28,887 nucleotides of DNA from Phoronis ovalis (taxonomy: Eukaryota > Phoronida > Phoronidae). The translations under genes were made by a program, and so were the position numbers. The stretch is from assembly GCA_028565635.1 (NCBI GenBank), contig JAOXYB010036951.1:1-28887 (forward strand), written 5' to 3'. The notes beneath the pieces were generated by a model, which saw only the letters and a program-made list of their open reading frames with translations, did no database searches and was not told where the DNA came from. Shown piece after piece: positions 22,101 through 28,887 of this stretch (its first letter is position 1; the number at the start of each line of letters is the position of its first letter).

Positions 22101-24250
22101 ACAATTCTATGTCCCGTAGCACTGTGGGACATGAACATCACGCAACAGTTGTCTCCATGTCATGATTTCGGGAATAGTAAAAGGATATAAGGTTGCAGGA
22201 AACTGATATAAGAAAAAAAATGATTGTTTACGAAAAGACTTTTTGTTGTCAACTGCTGTAGCTTATGCAGTTTTTGCCACCAGTCACGGTTATCGTGATT
22301 TATCGTGATTTAAAAAAAAACAATTATTTAGAAATAACTAATTGTGCTTACGATTAATTCCAAACGTAACTTATGAATAAAATGTCGATTTTTATTATTG
22401 TAGAAACACGGGAAGAAGACCCCATTCTTCCAAACCCTTCTCTCCCGATGATCTCTGGAAGCTTCAACGGCCAGTGCATGGAATCATACACAGGTTCTGT
22501 GGAAATGCATCCTATCAGAACACAAAACTCTGCGTCTTCATTTGCCAGTCCACAAAGTAAGAATTTCTGTTTCAGAAGCATTTTTGTAAATAATATGATA
22601 ATGTTTTATTTCAAACTTTAAAGTTTATACATGTATAGAGAAAAATGACAAAGGGCTAAAGGTCATATATAACATGAAAATATATAATATATGAAAATAA
22701 AGATGACTTGAATGATAATTCGCGTACAACATTACATGTACAGTATATATTTTGGTACAGTAAATTCAATATGAGTTTCTAGTATCGTGACATGTATATT
22801 TTGTTGGTGTTCTATCGCAAAATCTGGTAGCATTAAATCAGCATACACTTATTAGATTATCAAACTGTAACGAAATATTTTCAAGCCTGATTAGATGGCT
22901 GTTGCATAAACATTTATGATACACACTAGTTATAGTATATACATCACCGATGATACCAGACTTGTGTATATTTGATTATTATATTGAATACGAATATATC
23001 TATAGCATATTTTATAAATATTTTAGGTGCTTTTACAGTACCCCAGCAGACGGGATATGATGGTGGGCTTGCTATGAGTGGCGCTGCCGTGGCTTCACAT
23101 GATATGGGATATTCTCATGGGTGAGCATATTTTTAACTTCCTTTTATAATAGGTTGTTCCTTTATTCGCGTATCTGACAGAAGTAGGGGGAAATTACGCA
23201 AATATGACAGTTGCTTCAATACCTATGGTAGTAGATTTATAAAGTACAATAGGCAATAGGGACAAGTGAGGTCCTGAGTGAGGAAGATTAATTTCTCATT
23301 CAAGATCTTTCAATATCTGACCTTGGTGGAAACTTATGCACAATCCAATTTAGGCATCCTTTGAGTGTATGCTCAGAAGAGAAGTTTACATGTATATCCA
23401 CTATTACTTCAACCGTATCTAATCTCTCAATGTTACAGGGATTATCCAATTGATGGATTTTCTAGAGCGAGTAGTCAGCCACACGGTCATGATGTGACGT
23501 ATGGGATGGCATCGACACATGTACCTTCTGTAGGGCAGCCCGCATATTTGCCTCACTCAAAAATGTCTCCCGAGGTGTGGTCTGAAATGTCGAGTTATCA
23601 ACCAGTCATACAACGTAACAGTGTGTAAGTATTTATCACTTGTACATTATATTTATTTTTACATTTATGTTCTTCACAGCTTGTGCAAAGAGTATTTATA
23701 GTGCCATATATAATATTAAGAAGAAAATCTTTAGGATTTGGAATGCATAATATGCCAGTAATTTGCCAGAAAATCTTTAAAATATTTTATTACCGTATGA
23801 CATAACATTAAATAACACATTTTTGTTTAGTTTGAAGGGGAAATCAAACCAATAATTCCTAATAGCAATTCCCATCATTAATTTAGTCAAAAACTAAATT
23901 TTACTTTTAAGCGAACATAACTTTCGGTATATAACACCGAAAGCTTACTTCTAAGTAAGAATGTCAGTTTTGAACAGAGCGAATCGATAGGTCATCAAAT
24001 AAACATTCATTGTACAATAGCAATGTTGTGTTTCAGCACGGATGTGAACAGTTTTGAATATTCTTCATATCAAAACTACAATAGAAACGCCAACGATTCG
24101 TTTTTATCAATGCATGATACTAATTCTTTCTACAACGGAGCTCCGTCAAAAAGATCCGCAGAAGATGGTGCGAGTGGACGCAGCCACAAACGAATAAACA
24201 GTGGTTCCCATTACGGGTTTGACATTCCTCAGCCGTTTGCAAGAACATAG
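7136..24250 (+). CDS. RFX4: Transcription factor RFX4 (18 coding exons, ~717 aa)
   Basis: A sequence-specific nuclear transcription factor that binds X-box DNA, normally as a homo- or heterodimer with other RFX proteins. Exons: 7136-7160, 15463-15603, 16016-16079, 16800-16923, 17586-17647, 18267-18344, 18857-18989, 19276-19353, 19599-19762, 20096-20196, 20489-20692, 21071-21165, 21441-21558, 21799-21918, 22404-22556, 23027-23120, 23439-23624, 24037-24250. All phases agree. The winged-helix domain spans about residues 73-160, with [17 protein letters not shown] at 128-144. The RFX extended dimerisation region follows, about 180-500. [18 protein letters not shown] and [13 protein letters not shown] match the 4-type, not RFX6, which differs at both places. 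The length is close to human RFX4 (about 735). The tail after residue about 500 is divergent and Ser/Gly/Tyr-rich, as in other RFX4 proteins. Only the first exon is doubtful. Confidence 0.95.
7334..7369. repeat. Short (TGCAYAC)n-like repeat
   Basis: About five imperfect heptamer units (TGCACAC, TGCACAT, TGCATAC, TGCATAC, TGCACAT) in the RFX4 first intron. A simple repeat with no evident role. Confidence 0.5.
10926..10956. repeat. Perfect 10-bp inverted repeat (hairpin)
   Basis: TTACCAAGGG and CCCTTGGTAA flank an 11-base loop. A TATAAATA sequence lies upstream at about 10859-10866. No coding exon follows, so any transcript would be non-coding or a 5' UTR exon. Confidence 0.45.
11339..11440. 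repeat. AT-rich low-complexity tract
   Basis: A T14-type run followed by A-runs, (TA)n and repeated TTTAATTTAATT. Low-complexity intron sequence. Confidence 0.5.
11484..11546. repeat. 21-bp tandem repeat, three units
   Basis: Units at 11484-11504, 11505-11525 and 11526-11546 (AGAGCTTACTCCACTGAATTA and near-copies; unit 3 differs at a few positions). The 21-base period preserves frame, and one frame reads RAYSTEL repeatedly until a stop about six codons later. It lacks a start codon and recognisable neighbours. Confidence 0.75.
12853..12955 (+). CDS. Candidate alternative first coding exon of RFX4
   Basis: A TAACTAAC branch-point-like sequence leads to acceptor CTCAG|AATTCC, and the exon ends at a strong donor, GCAG|gtaagg. 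It leaves phase 1, matching RFX4 exon 2. The frame contains ATG 12898 ([14 protein letters not shown]...) with A at -3. Upstream in the same frame the exon is open, but TAA lies at 12838, before the acceptor. It cannot follow the 7136 exon because that frame stops inside it, so it would be a mutually exclusive start. It could instead belong to an unseen gene. Confidence 0.4.
13840..14205. mobile_element. Decayed non-autonomous repeat with CCGGG-type ends
   Basis: The left end has ATCCCGGGAGT (about 13845-13855) and the right end ACCCCTGGGCGG (about 14195-14206), which are loosely inverted. The interior repeats TGTAGGGnTTTT blocks separated by A/T-rich spacers. It resembles the 3333-3647 element in design but not in exact sequence. 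No coding capacity. Confidence 0.45.
14627..14702. repeat. 76-bp direct repeat, copy 1
   Basis: Matches 14963-15038 over 76 bases with three substitutions and no gap. The duplicated text starts ATATGCTTCAATTCAAAGGA and ends GCATTCAAAAT. Confidence 0.85.
14963..15038. repeat. 76-bp direct repeat, copy 2
   Basis: Second copy, 260 bases after the first. A C/G-run motif (TCCGGGGGGTAACT) sits just upstream at about 14934-14947, resembling the ends of the dispersed repeats in this window. The pair may be part of a transposed or recombined unit. Confidence 0.85.
15463..15603 (+). CDS. RFX4: RFX4 exon 2, N-terminal region
   Basis: Acceptor TTTTTTACAG, donor ACAG|gtatct. Encodes residues 9-55, including [19 protein letters not shown], which parallels the human STESWIERCL segment. 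A Ser/Asp/Gln-rich linker follows. Confidence 0.9.
16016..16079 (+). CDS. RFX4: RFX4 exon 3
   Basis: Encodes residues 56-76 with [11 protein letters not shown] across the junction, the conserved entry into the RFX DNA-binding domain. Acceptor ATTTCAG, donor TG|gtaaat. Leaves phase 2. Confidence 0.93.
16800..16923 (+). CDS. RFX4: RFX4 exon 4, first half of the DNA-binding domain
   Basis: Residues 77-118. Includes [20 protein letters not shown] and NAASFGK, all hallmark blocks of the RFX winged helix. Acceptor CTGTAG, donor AAAG|gtagga. Leaves phase 0. Confidence 0.97.
17586..17647 (+). CDS. RFX4: RFX4 exon 5, recognition segment
   Basis: Residues 119-138. [20 protein letters not shown] is the most conserved RFX segment and carries the basic DNA-contacting residues. 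Donor AA|gtgagt. Confidence 0.97.
18051..18125. repeat. Imperfect palindromic AT-rich repeat
   Basis: Alternating ATTACTTAAAAGT and AAAATTTTAATT blocks, partly self-complementary, within RFX4 intron 5. Probably a local slippage product. Confidence 0.5.
18267..18344 (+). CDS. RFX4: RFX4 exon 6, end of the DNA-binding domain
   Basis: Residues 139-164. [20 protein letters not shown] closes the winged helix. Acceptor CTAG, donor AA|gtaaga. Confidence 0.97.
18857..18989 (+). CDS. RFX4: RFX4 exon 7
   Basis: Residues 165-209. A lysine/serine linker, then [16 protein letters not shown], which matches RFX4 proteins closely. It begins the extended dimerisation region. Confidence 0.96.
19276..19353 (+). 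CDS. RFX4: RFX4 exon 8
   Basis: Residues 210-235. [20 protein letters not shown], then FDE, nearly identical to vertebrate RFX4. Phase 0 at both ends. Confidence 0.96.
19599..19762 (+). CDS. RFX4: RFX4 exon 9
   Basis: Residues 236-289. [31 protein letters not shown] and VLQALPE are RFX4 blocks. Acceptor TTTATATAG, donor AG|gttggt. Confidence 0.96.
20096..20196 (+). CDS. RFX4: RFX4 exon 10
   Basis: Residues 290-323. [16 protein letters not shown] and [11 protein letters not shown]. Acceptor ATTACAG, donor GC|gtgagt. Confidence 0.96.
20489..20692 (+). CDS. RFX4: RFX4 exon 11
   Basis: Residues 324-391. [20 protein letters not shown] and [16 protein letters not shown]. This segment clearly separates the 4-type from RFX6. 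Enters and leaves in phase 1. Confidence 0.97.
21071..21165 (+). CDS. RFX4: RFX4 exon 12
   Basis: Residues 392-423. [20 protein letters not shown], then [11 protein letters not shown]. Acceptor TTTTTTGTAG, donor CAG|gtacac. Confidence 0.95.
21441..21558 (+). CDS. RFX4: RFX4 exon 13
   Basis: Residues 424-462. [20 protein letters not shown], then APSF, strongly conserved in the dimerisation region. Donor TTCG|gtaaga. Confidence 0.96.
21799..21918 (+). CDS. RFX4: RFX4 exon 14, end of the conserved region
   Basis: Residues 463-502. [19 protein letters not shown] and [14 protein letters not shown]. The donor GTACAT after 21918 joins exon 15 in frame and restores a KGEKTSETREED stretch resembling the human sequence. 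A stronger-looking GTAAGT lies 64 bases further at 21983. Confidence 0.85.
22404..22556 (+). CDS. RFX4: RFX4 exon 15
   Basis: Residues 503-553. Starts [15 protein letters not shown], aligned with the human EVREEIILTEAA region, then a Ser/Gln/Pro-rich tail. Donor AA|gtaaga. Confidence 0.9.
23027..23120 (+). CDS. RFX4: RFX4 exon 16
   Basis: Residues 554-584. A Gly/Ala/Ser/Tyr-rich disordered tail with little sequence conservation. The acceptor TTTTAG is weak, but phases fit on both sides. Confidence 0.82.
23439..23624 (+). CDS. RFX4: RFX4 exon 17
   Basis: Residues 585-646, a His/Ser/Tyr/Pro-rich tail. IQRNSV near the end recalls the vertebrate TTRRNSEYE block. Donor GT|gtaagt. Without splicing the frame stops at once. 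Confidence 0.88.
24037..24250 (+). CDS. RFX4: RFX4 exon 18, terminal
   Basis: Residues 647-717 to TAG 24248-24250. Asn/Tyr/Ser-rich. Basic pairs at residues 685-686 and 698-699 ([15 protein letters not shown]) look like a bipartite nuclear signal. Acceptor TTTCAG. Confidence 0.9.
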
Positions 24251-26418
24251 TATATGTAGCTTCCGTGATAGTTTGGGGAGTTGTTGAACATCCTTAAAGT
24301 TGTTTTTGTTATTAGGCTTCAAATGAATATTGTTGTTTTTTAAATTAGTATTAAGATATTTATTCTACACAGAGTTTCAGATACTTTGCATCAAAATTGC
24401 TCAATTTAATTTTCATAGATCTCCCCTGACGTAAAATGTCTGTAAAAAAGTATGTTTTTGCAGTAAAACAATTTATTTATATGAACACTGCATTTGGAAC
24501 ATGTATTATATGTCATTTCCTTTACATTTTGTAATTATCCGATTTCCACGCTTGGTGATAGATAATGTCTATGCATATATTTAGGGAGTAATTATGGTAA
24601 CTAATTATTTAATTTGACTAGTCACAAATGTTAACAGTATAACTGATACTTATAATTAAAAATGTTTAATTAACAATATAATTGAAATCAACTTGGTGCA
24701 GTAAATATTTATCATTTGATGACAAATATTTAATGCGCATTGTATGTATGTATAGTATGCGTATTGTTATATATGATAATTGTGTTATTATTATGAAATA
24801 CAAATGCTTTTTTATTTATGTTGACTGGGAATTTTTTGTCTAGTAAACGACGACGTGTCATATTTTGACTTCCTCGAGTTAGTAATCGTCAAAGTTAGAT
24901 TTCTGTATAAATACATAGAAACGGCGGAAAGGATATAATTTTGAGCGATTAGATGGGACACCATGAAGGATTAAGTTATAAAGTGGCCAAACAAACTGAC
25001 AAGCATAATAATGCGGACAGGGATTCATGTTTGTATGTCCCTAAATACCAGGGGGCTTCTAGCCGTTGAGTGCAGATATTGTTGGTATAAGAACACAGTA
25101 AATATGTTCTGGCCCGATTCAATAGGAACAAATCTTTTTTATAATTAGTCGTCTGACGTCCCCTATTAATATTTCCTGTCACAAACAAAGCTTACTATCT
25201 GTCTAGCCTACACTTTGTTTTCCTTACCGTCATGGCCAACAAACATTGTCCTATAGCTGATTGTAGACCTCCTTGTCGCAATAATACAAACTGGACATAG
25301 GAACTAGCATTGCAGCCTTTCCATGCACAAAAGAATCAAATCACTTTTTGATAAAAAAGGGCATTTTGAAACTATGATGACACCACAATAAACTCCTCAT
25401 AACATGTTTAACGTATTTTTCACCAAATTTGCACATTCATAATTCTCTAAAGGTGTGTTCAATGACTTCCTGGCAGTTATACACACTCAAAATACAACTT
25501 AATCCCAGCAAAATATCCAATTCTTGAGAAGCAGAACCTATCAGAAAAAATATCTATGAAGTATTTCCTATCACAGGCGCCATCTATACTTCAGTCCTGC
25601 CAGTAGATGTCGCTTCCACCAAATAATATATTATATACAGTTCAATTAAAAATTAATTTTTGAGCCTCCATTTCGGCAATTTTCAATGCAAAAAGTGTAT
25701 AATTTATTAAAAATAAGCAACATTTTTATGACATATGTGCACACACAGGAAAAAAATTTTAACTATAAACAGCTTGTCCTCTGGTTTCTACTCTACACGG
25801 CCCTGTGTTCAACAACACAGCATGCTGGGAACGTTTGGGTTCGCGATCCACCAAATGTATTCAAATACTACAATACACTATTTGCATGATCTCTGTTGTA
25901 CATTTTAGCCTGAAGATTAATTAAAAAATAAATTGTGGATGTAATACTAAACAACAAACAGTATACAGATACAAAAAAATCTACATGCACATCGAATTGT
26001 ACTTAAAATTTTAACGAAATACAACGTTTATAATAAATATTATGAGGGTGCAAATTTATCAAAAAAAGAAGCGTCTCATTGGAACGAGCGTACAGACATT
26101 TACGTTTAAACTTTCTGTTGATCTTTTATGAAACTTTATACTTGTATCTTATACTGGATTTAAGTCAAAGCATTGATCCAATGAATATAAAAATTAATAA
26201 TATAGTCATTTTACAACTCTAAGCGGCCTTCAAGTAACGAGATAGTAGCTTTCAGTCATATGCAGTTACGTGCACTATATAAATGCCTTCTAAAATTCTA
26301 AAATTATTGGTTAATGGCCACTTTTGTCATAAGTGTCTTTACATTTCTGTTGTCAATTAAGGTTACTATATTAGTTTCGTAGAAGAATCTACTATCCAGT
26401 CATGCCAGTTTTATCGTT
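24251..26418. other. 3' UTR and convergent intergenic region
   Basis: Holds the RFX4 3' UTR and the downstream side of the - strand neuropeptide gene. A short inverted pair (GCGCCATCTA near 25581, TAGATGTCGC near 25604) might be a repeat remnant. No coding exon is supported. I could not find a convincing AATAAA close to the neuropeptide stop. Confidence 0.4.
24655..24660 (+). terminator. Possible RFX4 poly(A) signal
   Basis: ATTAAA, the common variant, lies 405 bases after the stop. The nearest canonical AATAAA is at 25387-25392, which would give a 3' UTR of about 1.1 kb. Neither can be preferred firmly from sequence. Confidence 0.3.
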
Positions 26419-26773
26419 TTACTGTTGTGTCTTCTTATCGAAATCATTCTTGAACAAAGAGTTCGTGCCACGTTTTCCGAATGAAGGATGATAGAATGCC
26501 GTATCCATTCTTTTGCCTTCCTTTAAACCTAACGCCGCAGCAAGGTATCTACTATCGTCCATTCGTTTACCAAATGCGCTACCATGAAATCTCGAGTCAC
26601 CTCGCTTTCCGAGTGCGGCAAGGTAATAATTCTTGTCGATGCCTCTTTTATCCGCTAACTTTCCATCAAAAATTGACTCGCTCTCAGATGATCCATCCCA
26701 AACTGCATCCGGTGGAAAGTTGTCAAAGCAGTGGACGGTCACAATGAAGAAAAGGCACAGTACAATAGCAAGT
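26419..26773 (-). CDS. Neuropeptide precursor exon 2
   Basis: The acceptor on the - strand is CTGTTTATAG|A. It encodes most of the signal peptide core and the whole prohormone, and ends TAA at 26421-26419. The five Lys-Arg sites and four GKR motifs are all in this exon. There is no in-frame ATG before the hydrophobic core, so an upstream exon must supply the start. Confidence 0.92.
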
Positions 26774-26960
26774 CTATAAACAGAAAAACAACAATTGAAA
26801 CTATCATTAGGAACAAAGTTTGATAATGTATATCGTGCACAAACTATATGGTTCGCTTATCCATTTCAAGTCCTCTGTGTAATCTCTTAACTTTTTTGTA
26901 AAAGCCATCTTTTTGTAATTACCCAAATAAATGACTCGAAGCGTTTTTGCCACAAAACAT
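26419..26960 (-). CDS. Neuropeptide precursor with four Gly-Lys-Arg peptides (~130 aa)
   Basis: A secreted prohormone, two exons: 26960-26923 and 26773-26419. Residues 1-28 form a signal peptide with a hydrophobic core (LAIVLCLFFIVTVHC at 14-28). An acidic spacer follows (about 29-56), ending in Lys-Arg. Four peptides follow, each closed by Gly-Lys-Arg: GIDKNYYLAAL, GDSRFHGSAF, MDDSRYLAAALGLKE and MDTAFYHPSF. A short tail (115-130) ends the protein. Convertase cleavage at KR, basic-residue trimming and conversion of Gly to a C-terminal amide are the known processing steps for such precursors. The peptides share Asp-x-x-(Phe/Tyr)-x3-(Ala/Ser)-(Leu/Phe)-Gly. Spacing recalls buccalin/allatostatin A, but the Gly-Leu end is missing, and SRF-x-G recalls arthropod prohormone-4. 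Neither is convincing, so I name no family. Confidence 0.88.
26923..26960 (-). CDS. Neuropeptide precursor exon 1 (candidate)
   Basis: ATG at 26960-26958, 12 codons (MFCGKNASSHLF) plus two bases, donor GG|gtaatt. It leaves phase 2, exactly what the exon starting at 26773 needs. Joined, it gives a normal-length signal peptide. Another upstream exon further right cannot be excluded. Confidence 0.55.
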
Positions 26961-27018
26961 GTTGTCATTTAATATACAAGTATCCATAAACTGGAGACAC
27001 AGTAGAAGGGAAAGTCTG

Positions 27019-27026
27019 TATTTATC
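27019..27026 (-). promoter_or_regulatory. TATA-like element for the neuropeptide gene
   Basis: GATAAATA on the - strand, about 60-65 bases before the candidate ATG. Placement fits a short 5' UTR; the sequence is only TATA-like. Confidence 0.25.
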
Positions 27027-28849
27027 TACGGGTGATGCGCGCGAACAAATGCATTTAATGCATAAGAGTGGTTTTGTTACCAAATTCCATTACTGTAATC
27101 AACCCTACATTAACCGGTTAGATGATCAATCTTAATTATTTTAAAAGTAATTAGTAAATTGTAATTTTTAGCGAAAGCGAATGACCGTATTAGCTTCCTT
27201 TCGAAACTTTTCGCTTAAGTTTCATGGAGTCCCTAAGAGAAATCTCCCTGCATATCCAAATATTTGAATTGTCTATAGATACGTTTCAAGAATGGACAAT
27301 TATTTTTTAATCAAAATTGTCTGGCAAATATACAGAGAATGTTCATTTTGGGATGGGATGGGATTTTTTGCTTGTTTTACATAGTGTCATTAAAATAAGG
27401 TTAATGTGTACAATTTCCAATATCAAGACTATTTTTGGATTCTTTTTCCTATTGTAATAAACTGGTCAAATTGTAGACAAAACTAATTTGAAATTAATAA
27501 TTGATAATACATGCTGAAAAATAGTTACGTGAAAGTTAAAATGAAACCTTAAACCAAGCTTATGAAGCTATATGAATTATTGTGTTACGTATTGACAATA
27601 ATAATAATGCAAGAAAATTGTTAATAAACCCAATATTATTAAGGAAAATAAAATATAATATCACAACAACAGTAGAAGCAATACAGCAAAGTTTGTCCAA
27701 TTTTTGTTTTAATTTTCGTATGAATTAAAAAATGAGAAATCATATCATGTAGCTAAAATCTTAGGTTGGTTTACAAGCGGCTAGTTATCGAATACAGTTT
27801 GTTTTGCCATTTCACCGCACCAGTGTACAAAACAATATGTTTTTTAATTTCCAGGCAATTGAAAGAATTTGATCTTTTCTCTTGACGTTTTAATAACATT
27901 TTCATCCTGGAGATGTCTAGGGATAGCCAGGGATGACGTATCAAAAAATCTTACGTTTATTTCATAATATTGTAATTGAAAAGATACCAGAAATGTTTCG
28001 GTACATAAAAAAGTAACTCAAAATGTCATCAAAATGACCTCTATGTATCCAGAATACGACCAAAAGCAGTTTTAGGCAATTTAAATTCTCAAAATGACCC
28101 TTTGACTTCAAAATGAACAGCAGCCTACACAATATAAGGAGTCCCAACTTCTGCCGTGTCTCTACTGTAATCGTCCCTGAACTATATTTTGCTAATAATT
28201 GAAAGAATGAAAAAGGAGGAAATAGACAAAACCAATAGACGTTATGCCTATAAAAGTAATCCTAATTAATTATTAGTGCTACATTGTTATAAGCAATTTG
28301 CATTATCAGCAGCTAACAGCAAGAGATCAAAGTAATTTATTAAGATGTAGCTAACATTCAAAATCAACGTTGCTGAGCTTTGTTGCAATTAATTTTATAT
28401 CAAAATACAATATATATAGTACTAGATTAATTATTACTTCTAAGAATAGTTTAATTATAAAACATATGCAAATCATTAACACAACAGTTACAAATACAGC
28501 AATGCGCACTTATAAAACATATTGTTCTTCTAAGTATAAATCAAAATATAGTTTTATATGATAAACAAATATATATTTGTGGTAATGCGGCTGGTGAAGT
28601 TATATATTGCCGCTCAGTGTGTGGTAAACATCTTGGCGCTGTTTTTATTTATTACTTAGATATTAATTAATCTGATCATGCGGCTTTTCTTTTTGTAATA
28701 TAATGCGTAATTATAGTTCCAACCTTGAAACAATGTCATGCTTCTGAGGTAAATAAAAGCATCGACATGTAACAACCTATACACACTGATTGCCTACTTA
28801 CAATCCAATCGCTGCAAATCCGGAACAGAGACCGTTATATTGTAAACAT

Positions 28850-28887
28850 CCCGGGGGGTACTGTCATTCAAAGTCACCATATATATA
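28850..28887. mobile_element. Probable start of a CCCGGGG-ended repeat, cut by the window edge
   Basis: CCCGGGGGGTACTGTCATTCAAAGT resembles the end of the 3333-3647 element (GGGGGGGTCTGTCAGTATGAAAGT) in order and spacing. Only 38 bases are visible. Confidence 0.4.

Larger units (their letters stand above)
15604..24036 (+). other. RFX4 internal introns
   Basis: Sixteen introns of 240-720 bp separate exons 2-18. Those over 300 bp start at 15604, 16080, 16924, 17648, 18345, 19763, 20693, 21919, 22557, 23121 and 23625. All are GT-AG and AT-rich. Apart from an AT-rich palindromic repeat at 18051-18125 I see no nested gene, RNA gene or mobile element in them. Confidence 0.6.
26961..28887. other. 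Gene-poor flank
   Basis: AT-rich sequence upstream of the neuropeptide gene. I see no supported exon. It contains (GGGAT)3 near 27349, four TCAAAATG copies at 28018-28118 and a CCCGGGGGGTACTGTCA motif at the end of the window. Confidence 0.4.

Noticed and set aside
25838-25856. GGTTCGCGATCC, resembling a tRNA/SINE B box
   Set aside because: No A box or cloverleaf could be built around it.
26481-26747. + strand open frame over the neuropeptide gene
   Set aside because: Shadow of the repeated GKR-coding sequence on the other strand.

Overview
This is nuclear DNA from an animal. It is AT-rich, its genes are split by GT-AG introns of about 0.15 to 8 kb, and it carries scattered MITE-like repeats. 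A 4-type RFX transcription factor, a dibasic/amidated neuropeptide precursor and CCCGGGGG-ended dispersed repeats together suggest a lophotrochozoan, most likely a bivalve mollusc. That assignment is inference. I see no bacterial-type operon, rRNA, tRNA, CRISPR array or intact autonomous transposon.

Left part (1-5837, + strand): a four-exon gene for a basic, coiled-coil then disordered protein of about 531 residues that I do not recognise. Its first visible exon may be internal, so the gene could extend left of the window. A MITE-like repeat lies in its second intron.

Centre (about 7056-24660, + strand): the RFX4 orthologue, the dominant feature, in about 18 coding exons encoding about 717 residues. 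It has the RFX winged-helix DNA-binding domain, the extended RFX dimerisation region and a divergent C-terminal tail. Every internal exon-exon junction is phase-consistent. A small first exon (MDKSQDTS) sits 80 bp downstream of a TATA box and 8.3 kb upstream of exon 2. A second candidate first exon lies inside that long intron and joins exon 2 in the same phase. The intron also holds a decayed repeat, a 76-bp direct duplication, a 21-bp tandem repeat and a hairpin.

Right part (26419-26960, - strand): a compact two-exon gene for a secreted neuropeptide precursor of about 130 residues. It has a signal peptide split by an intron and four short peptides, each followed by Gly-Lys-Arg, sharing a 10-residue frame. 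It is convergent with RFX4. The remaining sequence to 28887 is AT-rich and gene-poor, ending in what looks like the start of another CCCGGGG-ended repeat.

The three genes need not be functionally linked. RFX4 acts in the nucleus; in vertebrates it is tied to neural development and ciliary gene control. The neuropeptide would act through secretion, and the left gene has no assignable role. All gene models come from reading exons, splice sites and phase by eye, without transcript data.
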